Below the pieces are notes generated by a model. It was not told where the DNA came from and made no database searches. It saw only the letters and a program-made list of their open reading frames with translations. Of a stretch of 39,075 bases of DNA, positions 8,384 to 17,341 are shown one piece after another; within the stretch, counting starts at the first letter, position 1, and each line of letters opens with the position of its first letter. Position numbers and translations under genes: made by a program. This DNA is from an uncultured Tateyamaria sp. (GTDB lineage: Bacteria > Pseudomonadota > Alphaproteobacteria > Rhodobacterales > Rhodobacteraceae). The stretch covers positions 1 through 39,075 of the forward strand of contig NZ_CANMEU010000018.1 in assembly GCF_947497045.1 (NCBI RefSeq). Reading direction: 5' to 3'.

Positions 8384-11260
8384 ATGTCGGGCGACGCGCG
8401 GGTGGTGGCAGTTCTTGGCCCCACCAACACAGGCAAAACGACCTATGCAATCGAACGGATGCTGGGCCACCGCACCGGTGTCATCGGTCTGCCGCTGCGG
8501 TTGCTGGCGCGCGAGGTCTATGATCGGATCGTGGCCTTGCGCGGCCCCTCGGTTGTCGCCCTTGTCACCGGCGAGGAACGGATTGTGCCCCCCCGCACGC
8601 AATATTGGGTCTGCACGGTCGAGGCGATGCCCGAGGGCATGGGCGTTGATTTTCTGGCCATTGACGAAATCCAGCTTTGTGCTGATCCCGAGCGGGGCCA
8701 TGTCTTTACCGACCGTCTTCTGCGCGCCCGCGGCCTGCATGAGACACTGTTTCTGGGGGCTGACACTATGCGCGGCCCTATCGGCGCGCTGGTGCCCGAG
8801 GCGCAATACATGCGCCGTGAACGCATGTCGCAACTGGTCTACTCGGGGCAGAAAAAAGTCAGCCGGATGCGCCCGCGCAGCGCCATTGTCGGGTTCTCGG
8901 TCGATAATGTCTACGCCATCGCCGAGTTGATCCGCCGCCAAAAAGGCGGGGCGGCTGTGGTCATGGGCGCGCTGTCCCCGCGCACCCGGAATGCGCAAGT
9001 CGACATGTACCAGAACGGCGAAGTCGACTTTTTGGTCGCAACAGATGCCATCGGCATGGGGCTCAACCTTGATATCGACCACGTGGCCTTTTCCAGCCTC
9101 ACGAAATTTGATGGACGACGTATGCGTCCCTTGGCCCCCAACGAACTGGCCCAGATTGCCGGGCGTGCGGGGCGGGGTCAGAAGGACGGAACCTTTGGGG
9201 TGACAGGCGATGTGCGCCCCCTGGATGATGGCACGGCGCAGGCGATCATGGATCACCGGTTCACGCCACTCTCCAAACTGCAATGGCGCAATCACGCGCT
9301 GCAATTCGGCACCATCGACGCACTGGTGCGCAGCCTTGAGGCTCCGCCCGATCACGACGTGCTGGTGCGTGCGCGTGAGGCCGATGACCTCATGTCGCTC
9401 AAGTCCCTGTCCGAAAATGCGGAGGTCAGCGCGCGCTGTACGGATGCGCTTTCGGTGCGTTTGTTGTGGGATGTGTGCCGTGTGCCGGACTTTCGTGGTA
9501 TAAGTCATGCGGAACATTCAAACCTCTTGGACGTTATCTTTCGGTATCTCCACGAAAGGGGCACAATTCCAAACGATTGGATGGCACGCCAGATCAAACG
9601 GATCGACCGCAGCGACGGCGATATCGACGCGATCAGCAAGCGATTGGCCTTTATCCGCACCTGGACCTACGTGGCTCAGCGGAAAGGGTGGGTCGATGAT
9701 GAAAGCCATTGGCGCGACGAGACGCGCCATGTAGAAGACCGACTGTCAGATGCTCTGCACGAGAAACTGACTCAAAGATTTGTAGATCGGCGCACATCCG
9801 TGTTGTTGCGCCGGCTAGGACAGAAGGAAGCCATGGTGGCCGAAGTAAACGATTCTGGTGAAGTGACTGTCGAAGGCGAGTTCGTCGGCAAATTGGACGG
9901 CTTCCGTTTTAGCCAAGACAAGGGCGCAGGTGCGGCCGAGGCCAAGACGATCAAGTCCGCTGCCTTGCAGGCGCTTGCTCCGCAATTCCATTTGCGCGCG
10001 GATCGCTTCTACAACGCGCCCGATACCGAAATCGACTTTACCGAGCAGGGGGGGCTGATGTGGGGTTCTGCTGCGGTGGGCAAGCTTGTTGCGGGTGCCG
10101 AGCCGCTCAAGCCCATGGTCGAAGTGTTCGTGGACGATGTGGCTGGCCCCGAGGTTGCCCAGAAGGTGCAGCGCCGCTTGCAGCATTTCATCGACCGCAA
10201 GGTCGCCGCCCTGTTTGAACCGCTGATGAACATGCAGCGCGACGAGACATTGAATGGTCTGGCCAAGGGGTTCGCGTTCCGCATGATCGAGGCGCTTGGC
10301 GTGCTGCCCCGCGCCACTGTCGCTGATGATGTCAAAGCGTTGGATCAGGATGCCCGTGGCGCGCTGCGCAAACATGGCATCCGTTTTGGCCAGTTTACCA
10401 TTTTTTTGCCATTGCTTCTCAAACCCGCCCCGACGCGCCTGCGTCTGGTGTTGTGGTCTCTGGCTCAGGGCCTGAGCGAATTTCCCGAAAGCCCGCCCCC
10501 CGGTCTGGTGACGGTTCCAGCGATGACGGATGGCCCGCAAGGCGTCGATACGATGTCGGGCTATCGCAACGCTGGCACCCGCGCGATCCGTATCGATATG
10601 CTGGAACGGCTGGCGGATATGTTACGGGCAGAGGATTCCCGTGGCGGGTTCGAGGCCAAAGCCGACATGCTGTCGATCACCGGCATGACCTTGGAGCAGT
10701 TCGCGACCCTGATGGAGGGGCTGGGCTACAAGGCCGAGAAGGGCGAGCGCGACAAGGTGAAGCCTGCCGACGCGGTTGTGGCCAAGGATGCAACGCCGGA
10801 CACGCCCGCTATGGATGCGCCTGAAGCGACCCCGGCCACGGCTGAAACCACGCCGGTACCTGCCCCCGACGCCGCAGATATTGCGGATGCAGGCCCGGAA
10901 GCGATCATCGAAGAACCCGCAGACGGCCCCGAAGTGTCCGCCGAAACCCCGGTCAACTCCGAGGCGGAGGTTGCCCCCGGTGCGGCCCCCGATGCCGCTG
11001 TCGCTGGCCCCGAAACGGAAGTGTTCTACACCTTCACATGGGGGCGCAGTGCGCCAAACCGTCGTCCGCAACAGGGTGGCAAACCCCGTGGCAAGCAAGG
11101 CGCACCCGGCGGCAAGCCCAAGGGCAAAGGCAAGGGGTCACGCCGTGATGGGGGCGACAAGTCGCAAAACTTCTCGGCCCGTCCGCCCAGGAAGGAAAAG
11201 GCGATCGACCCCGACAACCCGTTCGCCGCAGCCCTCATGGGGCTCAAGGACGGCAAATAA
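8384..11260 (+). CDS. Suv3-like superfamily 2 RNA/DNA helicase
   Basis: This 958-residue helicase resembles mitochondrial SUV3 and its alphaproteobacterial homologues. Walker A is GPTNTGKTT at residues 12-20 and motif II is DEIQ at 94-97. ATDAIGMGLN (219-228) and QIAGRAGRG (257-265) are motifs V and VI. A Suv3-type C-terminal region follows. From about residue 785 the protein becomes an Ala/Pro/Glu-rich acidic linker and ends in a Gly/Lys/Arg-rich tail (GGKPRGKQGAPGG, KPKGKGKGSRRDGG) suited to RNA binding. GGGAGAAG before ATG 8384 supports this start over the ATG at 8357. The next gene starts on the base after its stop. By analogy it acts in RNA turnover or remodelling. Confidence 0.9.
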   Translation: MSGDARVVAVLGPTNTGKTTYAIERMLGHRTGVIGLPLRLLAREVYDRIVALRGPSVVALVTGEERIVPPRTQYWVCTVEAMPEGMGVDFLAIDEIQLCADPERGHVFTDRLLRARGLHETLFLGADTMRGPIGALVPEAQYMRRERMSQLVYSGQKKVSRMRPRSAIVGFSVDNVYAIAELIRRQKGGAAVVMGALSPRTRNAQVDMYQNGEVDFLVATDAIGMGLNLDIDHVAFSSLTKFDGRRMRPLAPNELAQIAGRAGRGQKDGTFGVTGDVRPLDDGTAQAIMDHRFTPLSKLQWRNHALQFGTIDALVRSLEAPPDHDVLVRAREADDLMSLKSLSENAEVSARCTDALSVRLLWDVCRVPDFRGISHAEHSNLLDVIFRYLHERGTIPNDWMARQIKRIDRSDGDIDAISKRLAFIRTWTYVAQRKGWVDDESHWRDETRHVEDRLSDALHEKLTQRFVDRRTSVLLRRLGQKEAMVAEVNDSGEVTVEGEFVGKLDGFRFSQDKGAGAAEAKTIKSAALQALAPQFHLRADRFYNAPDTEIDFTEQGGLMWGSAAVGKLVAGAEPLKPMVEVFVDDVAGPEVAQKVQRRLQHFIDRKVAALFEPLMNMQRDETLNGLAKGFAFRMIEALGVLPRATVADDVKALDQDARGALRKHGIRFGQFTIFLPLLLKPAPTRLRLVLWSLAQGLSEFPESPPPGLVTVPAMTDGPQGVDTMSGYRNAGTRAIRIDMLERLADMLRAEDSRGGFEAKADMLSITGMTLEQFATLMEGLGYKAEKGERDKVKPADAVVAKDATPDTPAMDAPEATPATAETTPVPAPDAADIADAGPEAIIEEPADGPEVSAETPVNSEAEVAPGAAPDAAVAGPETEVFYTFTWGRSAPNRRPQQGGKPRGKQGAPGGKPKGKGKGSRRDGGDKSQNFSARPPRKEKAIDPDNPFAAALMGLKDGK

Positions 11261-11647
11261 GTGAGCGACCCGGCGGACAAGCTGCGGCTGGACAAATGGC
11301 TGTGGTTTGCCCGCTTTTTCAAATCCCGCTCACTGGCGGCCACCCAGGTGGGGGCAGGCAATGTGCGGGTGAATGGCGAGCGGGTCACCAAACGCGCCAC
11401 CACGATCAGTCCGGGCGATGTGCTGACCTTTTCACAAGGGCGTGTGGTGCGCATCGTCGAGGTCGTGGCGCTTGGTACACGGCGCGGTCCGGCCCCCGAG
11501 GCGCAAACCCTTTATTCCGATATGTCGCCCCCACCGCCGCCAAAGGAAACGCCCGTTCCCGAAAACCCGCGATTTGAGGGAAAAGGGCGCCCCACAAAGC
11601 GCGACAGACGCCAAGGCGATCTTTCCCGCGCGCGCCACCTTGAATGA
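11261..11647 (+). CDS. S4-domain RNA-binding protein, Hsp15-like
   Basis: This 128-residue protein has an N-terminal S4 domain (LRLDKWLWFARFFKSRSLAA, then VRVNGERVTKRATTISPGD) like Hsp15/HslR, which in other bacteria binds stalled 50S subunits carrying nascent chains. The C-terminal third is basic and proline-rich (KGRPTKRDRRQGD). It starts with GTG directly after the TAA of the helicase gene, so the two are co-transcribed and probably translationally coupled. Pairing an RNA helicase with an S4 protein points to RNA or ribosome metabolism. Confidence 0.88.
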   Translation: MSDPADKLRLDKWLWFARFFKSRSLAATQVGAGNVRVNGERVTKRATTISPGDVLTFSQGRVVRIVEVVALGTRRGPAPEAQTLYSDMSPPPPPKETPVPENPRFEGKGRPTKRDRRQGDLSRARHLE

Positions 11648-11699
11648 TCGGGATGGCTGATTTAGCTAGGCGGCTGACCCAAACGAGACGAGCCCCCGC

Positions 11700-12035
11700 A
11701 TGACCTATATCGTCAACGACAGCTGCATTGCCTGCAAATACACGGACTGCGTCGAAGTCTGCCCCGTGGATTGCTTTTACGAGGGCGAGAACATGCTGGT
11801 GATCCACCCCGACGAGTGTATCGATTGCGGTGTGTGCGAGCCGGAATGCCCTGCAGATGCGATCCGCCCCGACACCGAGCCGGACATGGAAAAATGGGTC
11901 GAGTTCAACCGTAAATATTCCGAAATGTGGCCTGTCATCATCACCAAGAAAGACCCGCTGCCCAACGCGGAAGAGATGGACGGCAAAGAGGGCAAGATGG
12001 AGATGTTCTCCGAAGTGCCGGGCGAGGGGGGCTAG
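11700..12035 (+). CDS. fdxA: 7Fe-8S ferredoxin FdxA
   Basis: This 111-residue ferredoxin has cysteines at 9, 12, 17, 21 and 25, then 40, 43, 46 and 50. This corresponds, one residue shifted, to Azotobacter ferredoxin I: Cys9, 17 and 50 would hold the [3Fe-4S] cluster and Cys21, 40, 43 and 46 the [4Fe-4S] cluster. The C-terminal extension ([19 protein letters not shown]) is typical of the FdxA family. It acts as a cytoplasmic one-electron carrier. It follows the S4 gene by 52 bp on the same strand. Confidence 0.95.
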   Translation: MTYIVNDSCIACKYTDCVEVCPVDCFYEGENMLVIHPDECIDCGVCEPECPADAIRPDTEPDMEKWVEFNRKYSEMWPVIITKKDPLPNAEEMDGKEGKMEMFSEVPGEGG

Positions 12036-12344
12036 GCTCCGAATCGGTTCGAACCCGCCGCGTCGCCTGTCCTGCTCGTGAAAATTGAGACGCAACAGCT
12101 TGGAAATACAGCGGCTTTTGAAAGTTTCCTTTAGGTTAGCTTTCGGAAGGGCGTTTTTTGTGCTATGCTCTGCCCACAATTGACAAACGGACGTGTCCCC
12201 GACCTGCCGTTCACTCCGGCGGGCGCATGAAATCTTGACCCTGACCCGCAGCAAGACGTGGCATGACATGCCCCGCCTGATGCGGTTTTGACTGTCTGAA
12301 AGGGTCCAGCGCGGGGAACGACCAGTGTCTTATGAGGATCAGGA
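12036..12344 (+). other. Gene-free leader between fdxA and carD
   Basis: This 309-bp stretch holds no convincing reading frame. A possible sigma70-like promoter for carD lies at 12141-12169 (TTTCGG, 17 bp, TATGCT), but the -35 match is weak. An imperfect seven-pair hairpin (CCTGCCG with CGGCGGG) lies in the long leader near 12200-12225. The ribosome site GAGGATCAGGA precedes the carD ATG. The length suggests carD has its own promoter. Confidence 0.4.
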
Positions 12345-12857
12345 ATGACAAAATCTAAGAAACTCGACTTCCGCCCCAACGAATTTGTGGTCTATCCGGC
12401 CCATGGTGTGGGTCAGATCGTGTCCATCGAAAGCCAGGAGGTCGCGGGCATTGCGCTTGAGCTGTTTGTGATCTCGTTCGAGAAGGACAAGATGACCCTG
12501 CGGGTGCCCACGAACAAGGCCACCGATATCGGGATGCGCGCCCTGTCGAGCCCCGACGTGATTGCCCACGCGATGAAGACCCTCAAGGGCAAGGCCAAGG
12601 TCAAGCGGGCCATGTGGTCGCGTCGTGCGCAGGAATACGAGCAAAAGATCAACTCGGGCGATCTGATCGCCATTGCCGAAGTGGTGCGCGATCTGCACCG
12701 CACCGACGATCAGCGCGAGCAAAGCTATTCCGAACGTCAACTGTATGAAGCGGCCCTCGAGCGGTTGACCCGCGAAGTCGGTGCGGTCTCTGGTGGGGAC
12801 GAATTGGCCGCGGCCAAGGAAATCGGGGATGTGTTGACCAGCCGCGTTGCGGCTTGA
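12345..12857 (+). CDS. carD: CarD-family transcriptional regulator (CdnL-like)
   Basis: This 170-residue protein has an N-terminal RNA-polymerase-interacting domain (DFRPNEFVVYPAHGVGQIVSI, Tudor-like) and a helical C-terminal DNA-binding half (SRRAQEYEQKINSGDLIAIAEVVRDL, then the conserved YSERQLYEAALERLTRE). CarD/CdnL proteins bind the RNA polymerase beta subunit and stabilise open complexes, especially at rRNA promoters. The start is supported by GAGGATCAGGA nine bases upstream. A rho-independent terminator follows 23 bp after the stop. Confidence 0.93.
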   Translation: MTKSKKLDFRPNEFVVYPAHGVGQIVSIESQEVAGIALELFVISFEKDKMTLRVPTNKATDIGMRALSSPDVIAHAMKTLKGKAKVKRAMWSRRAQEYEQKINSGDLIAIAEVVRDLHRTDDQREQSYSERQLYEAALERLTREVGAVSGGDELAAAKEIGDVLTSRVAA

Positions 12858-12880
12858 TCTGACGGCCCAGTTTTTTGAGA

Positions 12881-12910
12881 AGCGCGCTCCGGTCGGGGCG
12901 CGCTTTTTTA
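12881..12910 (+). terminator. Rho-independent terminator after carD
   Basis: A perfect 7-bp stem AGCGCGC/GCGCGCT (12881-12887 with 12898-12904) encloses a 10-base loop and runs into TTTTTTA. It ends carD transcription. The cobS stop codon (minus strand) overlaps its T-tract, so it may also limit convergent read-through. Confidence 0.87.
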
Positions 12911-13672
12911 TTGGGTCAGTGCGATAAGGGTCAGCAGCACGGTGATTTCCGTGATGATTTGTGTGGCCCCGAGGATGTCGCCGGTCTGACCTCCAAGTTT
13001 CGCCTTGGCGATGCTCCCGATCAGTGCTGTCACAAGCACTGCGATGATCAGCGCCACCAGACCGGCACCCCCCGCACAGATCAGTGCGCAGAGCGCCGCA
13101 AGCAAGACACCCACGCCCACTGACCCCATATCCGGCGCGCCCACGCTGCGCGATAGCCCGTCCTCGCGCGCATGGGGCAGGGCGTGCATCAGCACCGGCA
13201 TCATCGCGCGCGACACCACAAGGGCGGTGATCAGCCCGGTCCACGCGGCTTCGGCAAATCCAAGCCAGCGCAGACCCATGCCAAGGATCAGCGCCAGCAC
13301 GCCGTAAGCCCCGGTCCGGCTGTCTTTCATAATCTCAAGGCGGCGGGCAGGATCGAACCCACCCCAAAGCCCATCCGCACTGTCGGCCAACCCGTCCTCG
13401 TGCATCGCGCCCGTCAGGATCACCAGAGCCGCAAGGGACAGGCCCGCCACGATGGCGGAGGGCAGCCCGAAAACGCTCAGGATCGCAGCAAGCGCGCTGG
13501 CAATCAGCCCCAGAATTGCGCCCACAAGAGGATAGGCCCAGACGGCACGTGCACCGTGCCCAAAGACGTGATCGGGCAGGCGCGGCAGTGGCAGGCGCGT
13601 CAGCAGGACCAGTGCCACGGGCAGGTCCCAGACCCGGGAGACGGGGCCGATGTCGGTTTCTTTTAATCCCAT
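12908..13672 (-). CDS. cobS: Adenosylcobinamide-GDP ribazoletransferase (cobalamin synthase)
   Basis: This 254-residue integral membrane enzyme joins adenosylcobinamide-GDP and alpha-ribazole (phosphate) to form adenosylcobalamin (phosphate), the last assembly step. Visible features are the N-terminal LLTRLPLP segment; the Asp-rich GAMHEDGLADSADGLWGG motif, which probably binds metal and substrate; the KDSRTGAYGV segment; and several hydrophobic helices. ATG 13670-13672 has an AGGA ribosome site seven bases upstream; the frame is open further upstream but overlaps the divergent cobT. The cobS and cobT starts are 71 bp apart. Confidence 0.93.
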   Translation of the reverse strand: MGLKETDIGPVSRVWDLPVALVLLTRLPLPRLPDHVFGHGARAVWAYPLVGAILGLIASALAAILSVFGLPSAIVAGLSLAALVILTGAMHEDGLADSADGLWGGFDPARRLEIMKDSRTGAYGVLALILGMGLRWLGFAEAAWTGLITALVVSRAMMPVLMHALPHAREDGLSRSVGAPDMGSVGVGVLLAALCALICAGGAGLVALIIAVLVTALIGSIAKAKLGGQTGDILGATQIITEITVLLTLIALTQ

Positions 13673-13743
13673 GTCCGGTCCTGACTTGCGGGGGTCGCGG
13701 CTTTGGGTAAAGACCGATGCACCAACAGGCAAGGAAAACAGGT

Positions 13744-14751
13744 ATGAGTTTTGACACACTGGATGATGTGCGCGCCCTTTTGGCTGATATGCCGGGCCCG
13801 GACGCGGATGCGATTGCGGGTGCGGCGGCGCGCAATGGGCAGTTGACCAAACCTCCCGGTGCGTTGGGGCGGCTTGAGGATCTGGCGCAGTGGTATGCGG
13901 GATGGCGCGGTGATCCGCGCCCCGAGATCCGCGCCCCCCAAGTAATCATCTTTGCAGGCAATCACGGGGTGGCGGCGCGGGGGGTGTCCGCATTTCCGCC
14001 CGAGGTGACGGCGCAGATGTTGGCGAATTTCGAACATGGCGGGGCGGCGATCAACCAGCTGGCCAAAGCCTTTGGTGCGCGCATGGATGTGGTGCCGCTG
14101 GAACTGGACAGGCCCACCGCGGATTTCACCGAAGGTCCCGCGATGGGCGAGGACGAGGTTGTCGCGGCCCTGCGCGCAGGCTGGGATGCGGTCGATGTGG
14201 GCACGGACCTTTTGGTGGTCGGCGAGATGGGCATTGGCAACACCACCTCGGCGGCAGCGATTGCAGCGCGCCTGTTTGGCGGGGATGCCGGGGACTGGAC
14301 CGGGCGTGGCACTGGGGTCGAGGGCGACGCGCTGGCCCTCAAGACCGAAGTGGTGGGCGACGCGCTGGCGGCCCACGGGGCGGCGACGGACGGGCTGGAC
14401 GTGCTCATGCGCCTTGGGGGACGTGAACTGGCCGGCATGGCGGGTGCGATACTGCGCGCGCGGGTCTTGCGCATTCCGGTCATTATGGACGGGTTCATTT
14501 GCACGGCCGCTGCGGCTTGTCTGGAACATGCCGTCAAGGGTGCGCTTGATCATGTTGTGGCGGGCCATCAAAGCGACGAGGCCGCGCATGGGGCGATGCT
14601 GGCGGCCTTGGGCAAAGCGCCATTGCTGTCGTTGGGGCTGCGCCTTGGCGAGGGGTCCGGTGCGGCGCTCGCGATCGGGGTGCTGAAGGGCGCGATCGCG
14701 TGCCACTCGGGCATGGCCACATTCGCCGAAGCGGGCGTGTCGGACGGTTAG
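13744..14751 (+). CDS. cobT: Nicotinate-nucleotide:dimethylbenzimidazole phosphoribosyltransferase
   Basis: This 335-residue enzyme makes alpha-ribazole phosphate from dimethylbenzimidazole and nicotinate mononucleotide for the lower ligand of B12. Motifs include [13 protein letters not shown] near the N-terminus, [18 protein letters not shown], the conserved [11 protein letters not shown] loop, and [11 protein letters not shown] near the C-terminus, which carries the catalytic Glu. The start at 13744 is preceded by AGGAAAACAGGT; an ATG at 13717 is less well placed. It is divergent from cobS, so a shared control region of 71 bp is likely. I see no cobalamin riboswitch there. Confidence 0.94.
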   Translation: MSFDTLDDVRALLADMPGPDADAIAGAAARNGQLTKPPGALGRLEDLAQWYAGWRGDPRPEIRAPQVIIFAGNHGVAARGVSAFPPEVTAQMLANFEHGGAAINQLAKAFGARMDVVPLELDRPTADFTEGPAMGEDEVVAALRAGWDAVDVGTDLLVVGEMGIGNTTSAAAIAARLFGGDAGDWTGRGTGVEGDALALKTEVVGDALAAHGAATDGLDVLMRLGGRELAGMAGAILRARVLRIPVIMDGFICTAAAACLEHAVKGALDHVVAGHQSDEAAHGAMLAALGKAPLLSLGLRLGEGSGAALAIGVLKGAIACHSGMATFAEAGVSDG

Positions 14752-14755
14752 GCCC

Positions 14756-14799
14756 GGCGGGCAGGACTGTTTTGCGCCACGGCGCAAAAGGCGCCCGCC
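14756..14799. terminator. Nested hairpin between convergent cobT and antiporter genes
   Basis: An inner stem TTTTGCGC/GCGCAAAA (14770-14777 with 14782-14789) has a four-base CACG loop. It is flanked by an outer GGCGGGC/GCCCGCC pair (14756-14762 with 14793-14799). The inner hairpin is symmetric with A and T arms, so it could work as a bidirectional terminator between the two converging genes. Confidence 0.6.
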
Positions 14800-14812
14800 C
14801 ACCGCCCCCTGA

Positions 14813-16708
14813 TCACGCGCGCTTGGGTTCTTCCTGCCGTGCAGACAGGGACAGTTCGAGGTCTTTTTCCAGCGCCTTGGCACGCGCCACATAGGCGTCG
14901 TTCTTGGAGGTGGGCACGTTTGGGTCCCACAACTCGGCCAGTTCGCGCACGGCCTCGCGGTCATGGGCATAAAATACCCGCTCGGCCTCGGCGGCCTCAT
15001 AATCGCTGAGGCCAAGGTTTTCGAGCGCGTAGCGCCCCGCGCGCAGCGATGCATCAAACATCTCACGCACAATATCATTCGCACCCGCCTGATAGAGCTT
15101 GTAGACATGGACCCGGTCATAGGCCCGCGCGATGATATGCAGGTCGGGGCGCACTTTGCGCGCATAGGCCACAAGGCGCGTGGACACCGCAGGATCATCC
15201 AGCGCGACCACCAGAACACGGGCCGTATCAAGCCCCGCAGCATTCAGGATATCGGGGCGGCTTGGATCGCCAAGGAACCCTTTGAACCCAAAGCGGCGCA
15301 TCAGCGCGATGGTTTCCATGTCGTGATCCAGCACCACAGTGTTGAAGCCCGAGCCTTGCACCAGGCGGTTCACGATTTGCCCGAACCGCCCGATACCTGC
15401 AATGATGACGGGGCCTTCTTCATCGATCTCATCGGCCTCGATCTCGGCTCCTGCATCGCTCATGCGCCGGGTGATCAGCTCGTAGAGAATGAACAGCAGC
15501 GGCGTGATCAGCATCGTCAGCGCCACCACCAGCAGCAGCGTTTCCGCGACTTGGGTGGGGATCACCCCTTGGCCGACCGAAAATGCGACCAGCACAAAGC
15601 CGAATTCGCCCGCCTGCGCCAGGCCAAGTGTGAACAGCCACCGATCCCGGCCTTTGATCTTGAAGGCCACCGCCAGGGCGAAAAGCACGAGGCCCTTGAT
15701 CGTGATCACCAGAATGGCCATCGATATCAGCGCAGGCCAGTCCGCAAACAACAGTGCAAAATTGATCCCCGCCCCGACGGTGATAAAAAATAGACCGAGG
15801 AGCAGGCCCTTGAACGGTTGAAGGTCGGATTCCAGTTCGTGCCGGAATTCCGAACTGGCCAGAACAACCCCCGCAAGAAATGCCCCAAGGGCAGGCGAAA
15901 GCCCCACCAGCATCATCAGGAACGAGATCGACACCACGATCAGCAGGGCAAGGGCCGTGTACATCTCGCGCAGGTGCGCGGCGTGGATGAACCGGAACAC
16001 GGGGCGGGTCAGGAAGACGCCCGCAAGGATCACCGCAATCACGGCACCAATCGTCACAAGTGTGACCCCCCACGCCGGCAGGCCGTCCACAAGGCTCATC
16101 GCGGCTTCCCCATGGCCACCACCACCATGATCATCGCCATGGTCTGTGCCATTCGTGCGGGCAATCGAGCCATCGGATGTGATCGACATGGGCAGTGTGA
16201 CGATCAGCAGGGGCAGGAACGCCAGGATCGGGATGACCGCGATATCCTGTGTCAGCAGCACCGAAAAGACCGAACGTCCACCGCTGGTCTGCATCAACCC
16301 CTTTTCCGACAGGGTTTGCAAAACGATAGCGGTCGAGGACAAAGCCAGCGTCAGCCCGATGGCAAGGCCCACCCCCCACGGTTGACCATAGGCAATGGCC
16401 ACACCCATCAGCGCCAGCGTGGACAGCAATATCTGCATCCCCCCCAAACCAAACAGCTTATGGCGCATATCCCACAGCGCGCGCGGTTCTAGCTCAAGCC
16501 CGATCAGGAACAGCATCATCACCACGCCGAATTCGGCAAAGTGCTGGAGGTCTTCGGTTTCGGCACCCACCAGCCCCAGCAAAGGGCCAATGATGATCCC
16601 TGCTGCCAGATAGCCCAGTACCGACCCCAGCCCAAGCCGGGCCGCAATCGGCACCGCAATCACGGCTGCGGCGAGGTAGATTGACGCCTGATAGAGGAAG
16701 CTTTCCAT
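14813..16708 (-). CDS. KefB/KefC-type monovalent cation:proton antiporter (CPA2)
   Basis: This 631-residue inner-membrane protein has about a dozen hydrophobic helices (starting LYQASIYLAAAVIAVPIAARLGLGSVLGYLAAGIIIG, described in parts) typical of CPA2 exchangers. It ends in a cytoplasmic TrkA-N Rossmann domain from about residue 430 (VIIAGIGRFGQIV, then LDHDMETIALMR). A histidine-rich loop (HGDDHGGGGHGEA) lies near residue 200. Such proteins export K+ or other cations in exchange for protons and are gated by nucleotide or thiol adducts. ATG 16706-16708 starts right at the first helix; upstream in-frame sequence overlaps the Lrp gene and lacks membrane character. Confidence 0.92.
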   Translation of the reverse strand: MESFLYQASIYLAAAVIAVPIAARLGLGSVLGYLAAGIIIGPLLGLVGAETEDLQHFAEFGVVMMLFLIGLELEPRALWDMRHKLFGLGGMQILLSTLALMGVAIAYGQPWGVGLAIGLTLALSSTAIVLQTLSEKGLMQTSGGRSVFSVLLTQDIAVIPILAFLPLLIVTLPMSITSDGSIARTNGTDHGDDHGGGGHGEAAMSLVDGLPAWGVTLVTIGAVIAVILAGVFLTRPVFRFIHAAHLREMYTALALLIVVSISFLMMLVGLSPALGAFLAGVVLASSEFRHELESDLQPFKGLLLGLFFITVGAGINFALLFADWPALISMAILVITIKGLVLFALAVAFKIKGRDRWLFTLGLAQAGEFGFVLVAFSVGQGVIPTQVAETLLLVVALTMLITPLLFILYELITRRMSDAGAEIEADEIDEEGPVIIAGIGRFGQIVNRLVQGSGFNTVVLDHDMETIALMRRFGFKGFLGDPSRPDILNAAGLDTARVLVVALDDPAVSTRLVAYARKVRPDLHIIARAYDRVHVYKLYQAGANDIVREMFDASLRAGRYALENLGLSDYEAAEAERVFYAHDREAVRELAELWDPNVPTSKNDAYVARAKALEKDLELSLSARQEEPKRA

Positions 16709-16749
16709 CAAAGTCTCCGGTTTGCGACGCGCCAGAAGAGGCGGGTCAA

Positions 16750-17205
16750 TCAGGTGGGCAGGGGGCCATCCCGCTTGAGTTGATCCATGACGATCTGGCT
16801 GTGCACCCGCGACACCGCTGGATGCGGCAAAAGCACGTCGTGGATAAGGGTGTTTAACGCGCTTAGGTCGGCGCAGTACACCCGCAACAGGTAATCCGCA
16901 TCCCCCGTCATGGTCCAAGCACTTGTGATCTGGGCTTGCGTGTTCAAAAGCCGTGCGAAACTGGCCGAATGTTCGGGGCCGTGGGTGCTGAGATGGACCT
17001 GAACAAAGCCCTGCACGCTCAACCCCAGGGCCTCGGGGTTCAATCGCGCCACATAGCCTTCGATATAACCTGCCGCCTCAAGGCGCTGCCTGCGCCGTCC
17101 GGCCTGGCTGGGTGACAGGTTCAACACATCGCCGAGGTCCTGTGCGGTCAGATGCGCGTTCTTTTGCAGTGCGGCCAGCAGGCGGGTGTCAATCGAATCG
17201 AGCAT
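16750..17205 (-). CDS. Lrp/AsnC-family transcriptional regulator
   Basis: This 151-residue protein has an N-terminal winged helix-turn-helix (DSIDTRLLAALQKNAHLTAQDLGDVLNLSPSQAGRRRQRLE region) and a C-terminal RAM/AsnC ligand domain (VQVHLSTHGPEHSASFARLL, then MTGDADYLLRVYCADLSALNTLIHDVLLPHPAV). It is transcribed divergently from hppD across 136 bp, an arrangement that often means the regulator controls the neighbouring amino-acid gene, here in tyrosine breakdown (inference). ATG 17203-17205 is preferred to an ATG eight codons upstream, which lacks a ribosome site. Confidence 0.9.
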   Translation of the reverse strand: MLDSIDTRLLAALQKNAHLTAQDLGDVLNLSPSQAGRRRQRLEAAGYIEGYVARLNPEALGLSVQGFVQVHLSTHGPEHSASFARLLNTQAQITSAWTMTGDADYLLRVYCADLSALNTLIHDVLLPHPAVSRVHSQIVMDQLKRDGPLPT

Positions 17206-17341
17206 ATGCGGGCTTTCTATGAGAATCATCTAAATTATGCGAAATACGCGCGTCTTGTGAAGGAGATGTGCGGCTATTTGCGCAAAATTCACAGCAAACA
17301 AGGCGTATATCCCTGTCAAACACACAGTCAGGAGGTCACTT

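Noticed and set aside
8189..9517. 442-codon minus-strand frame opposite the helicase gene
   Set aside because: No domain is recognisable and it lies wholly over the helicase motifs of the plus strand.
12046..12056. GGTTCGAACC palindrome resembling a tRNA T-loop
   Set aside because: No acceptor, anticodon or D-arm pairing can be built around it; a chance palindrome after fdxA is more likely.
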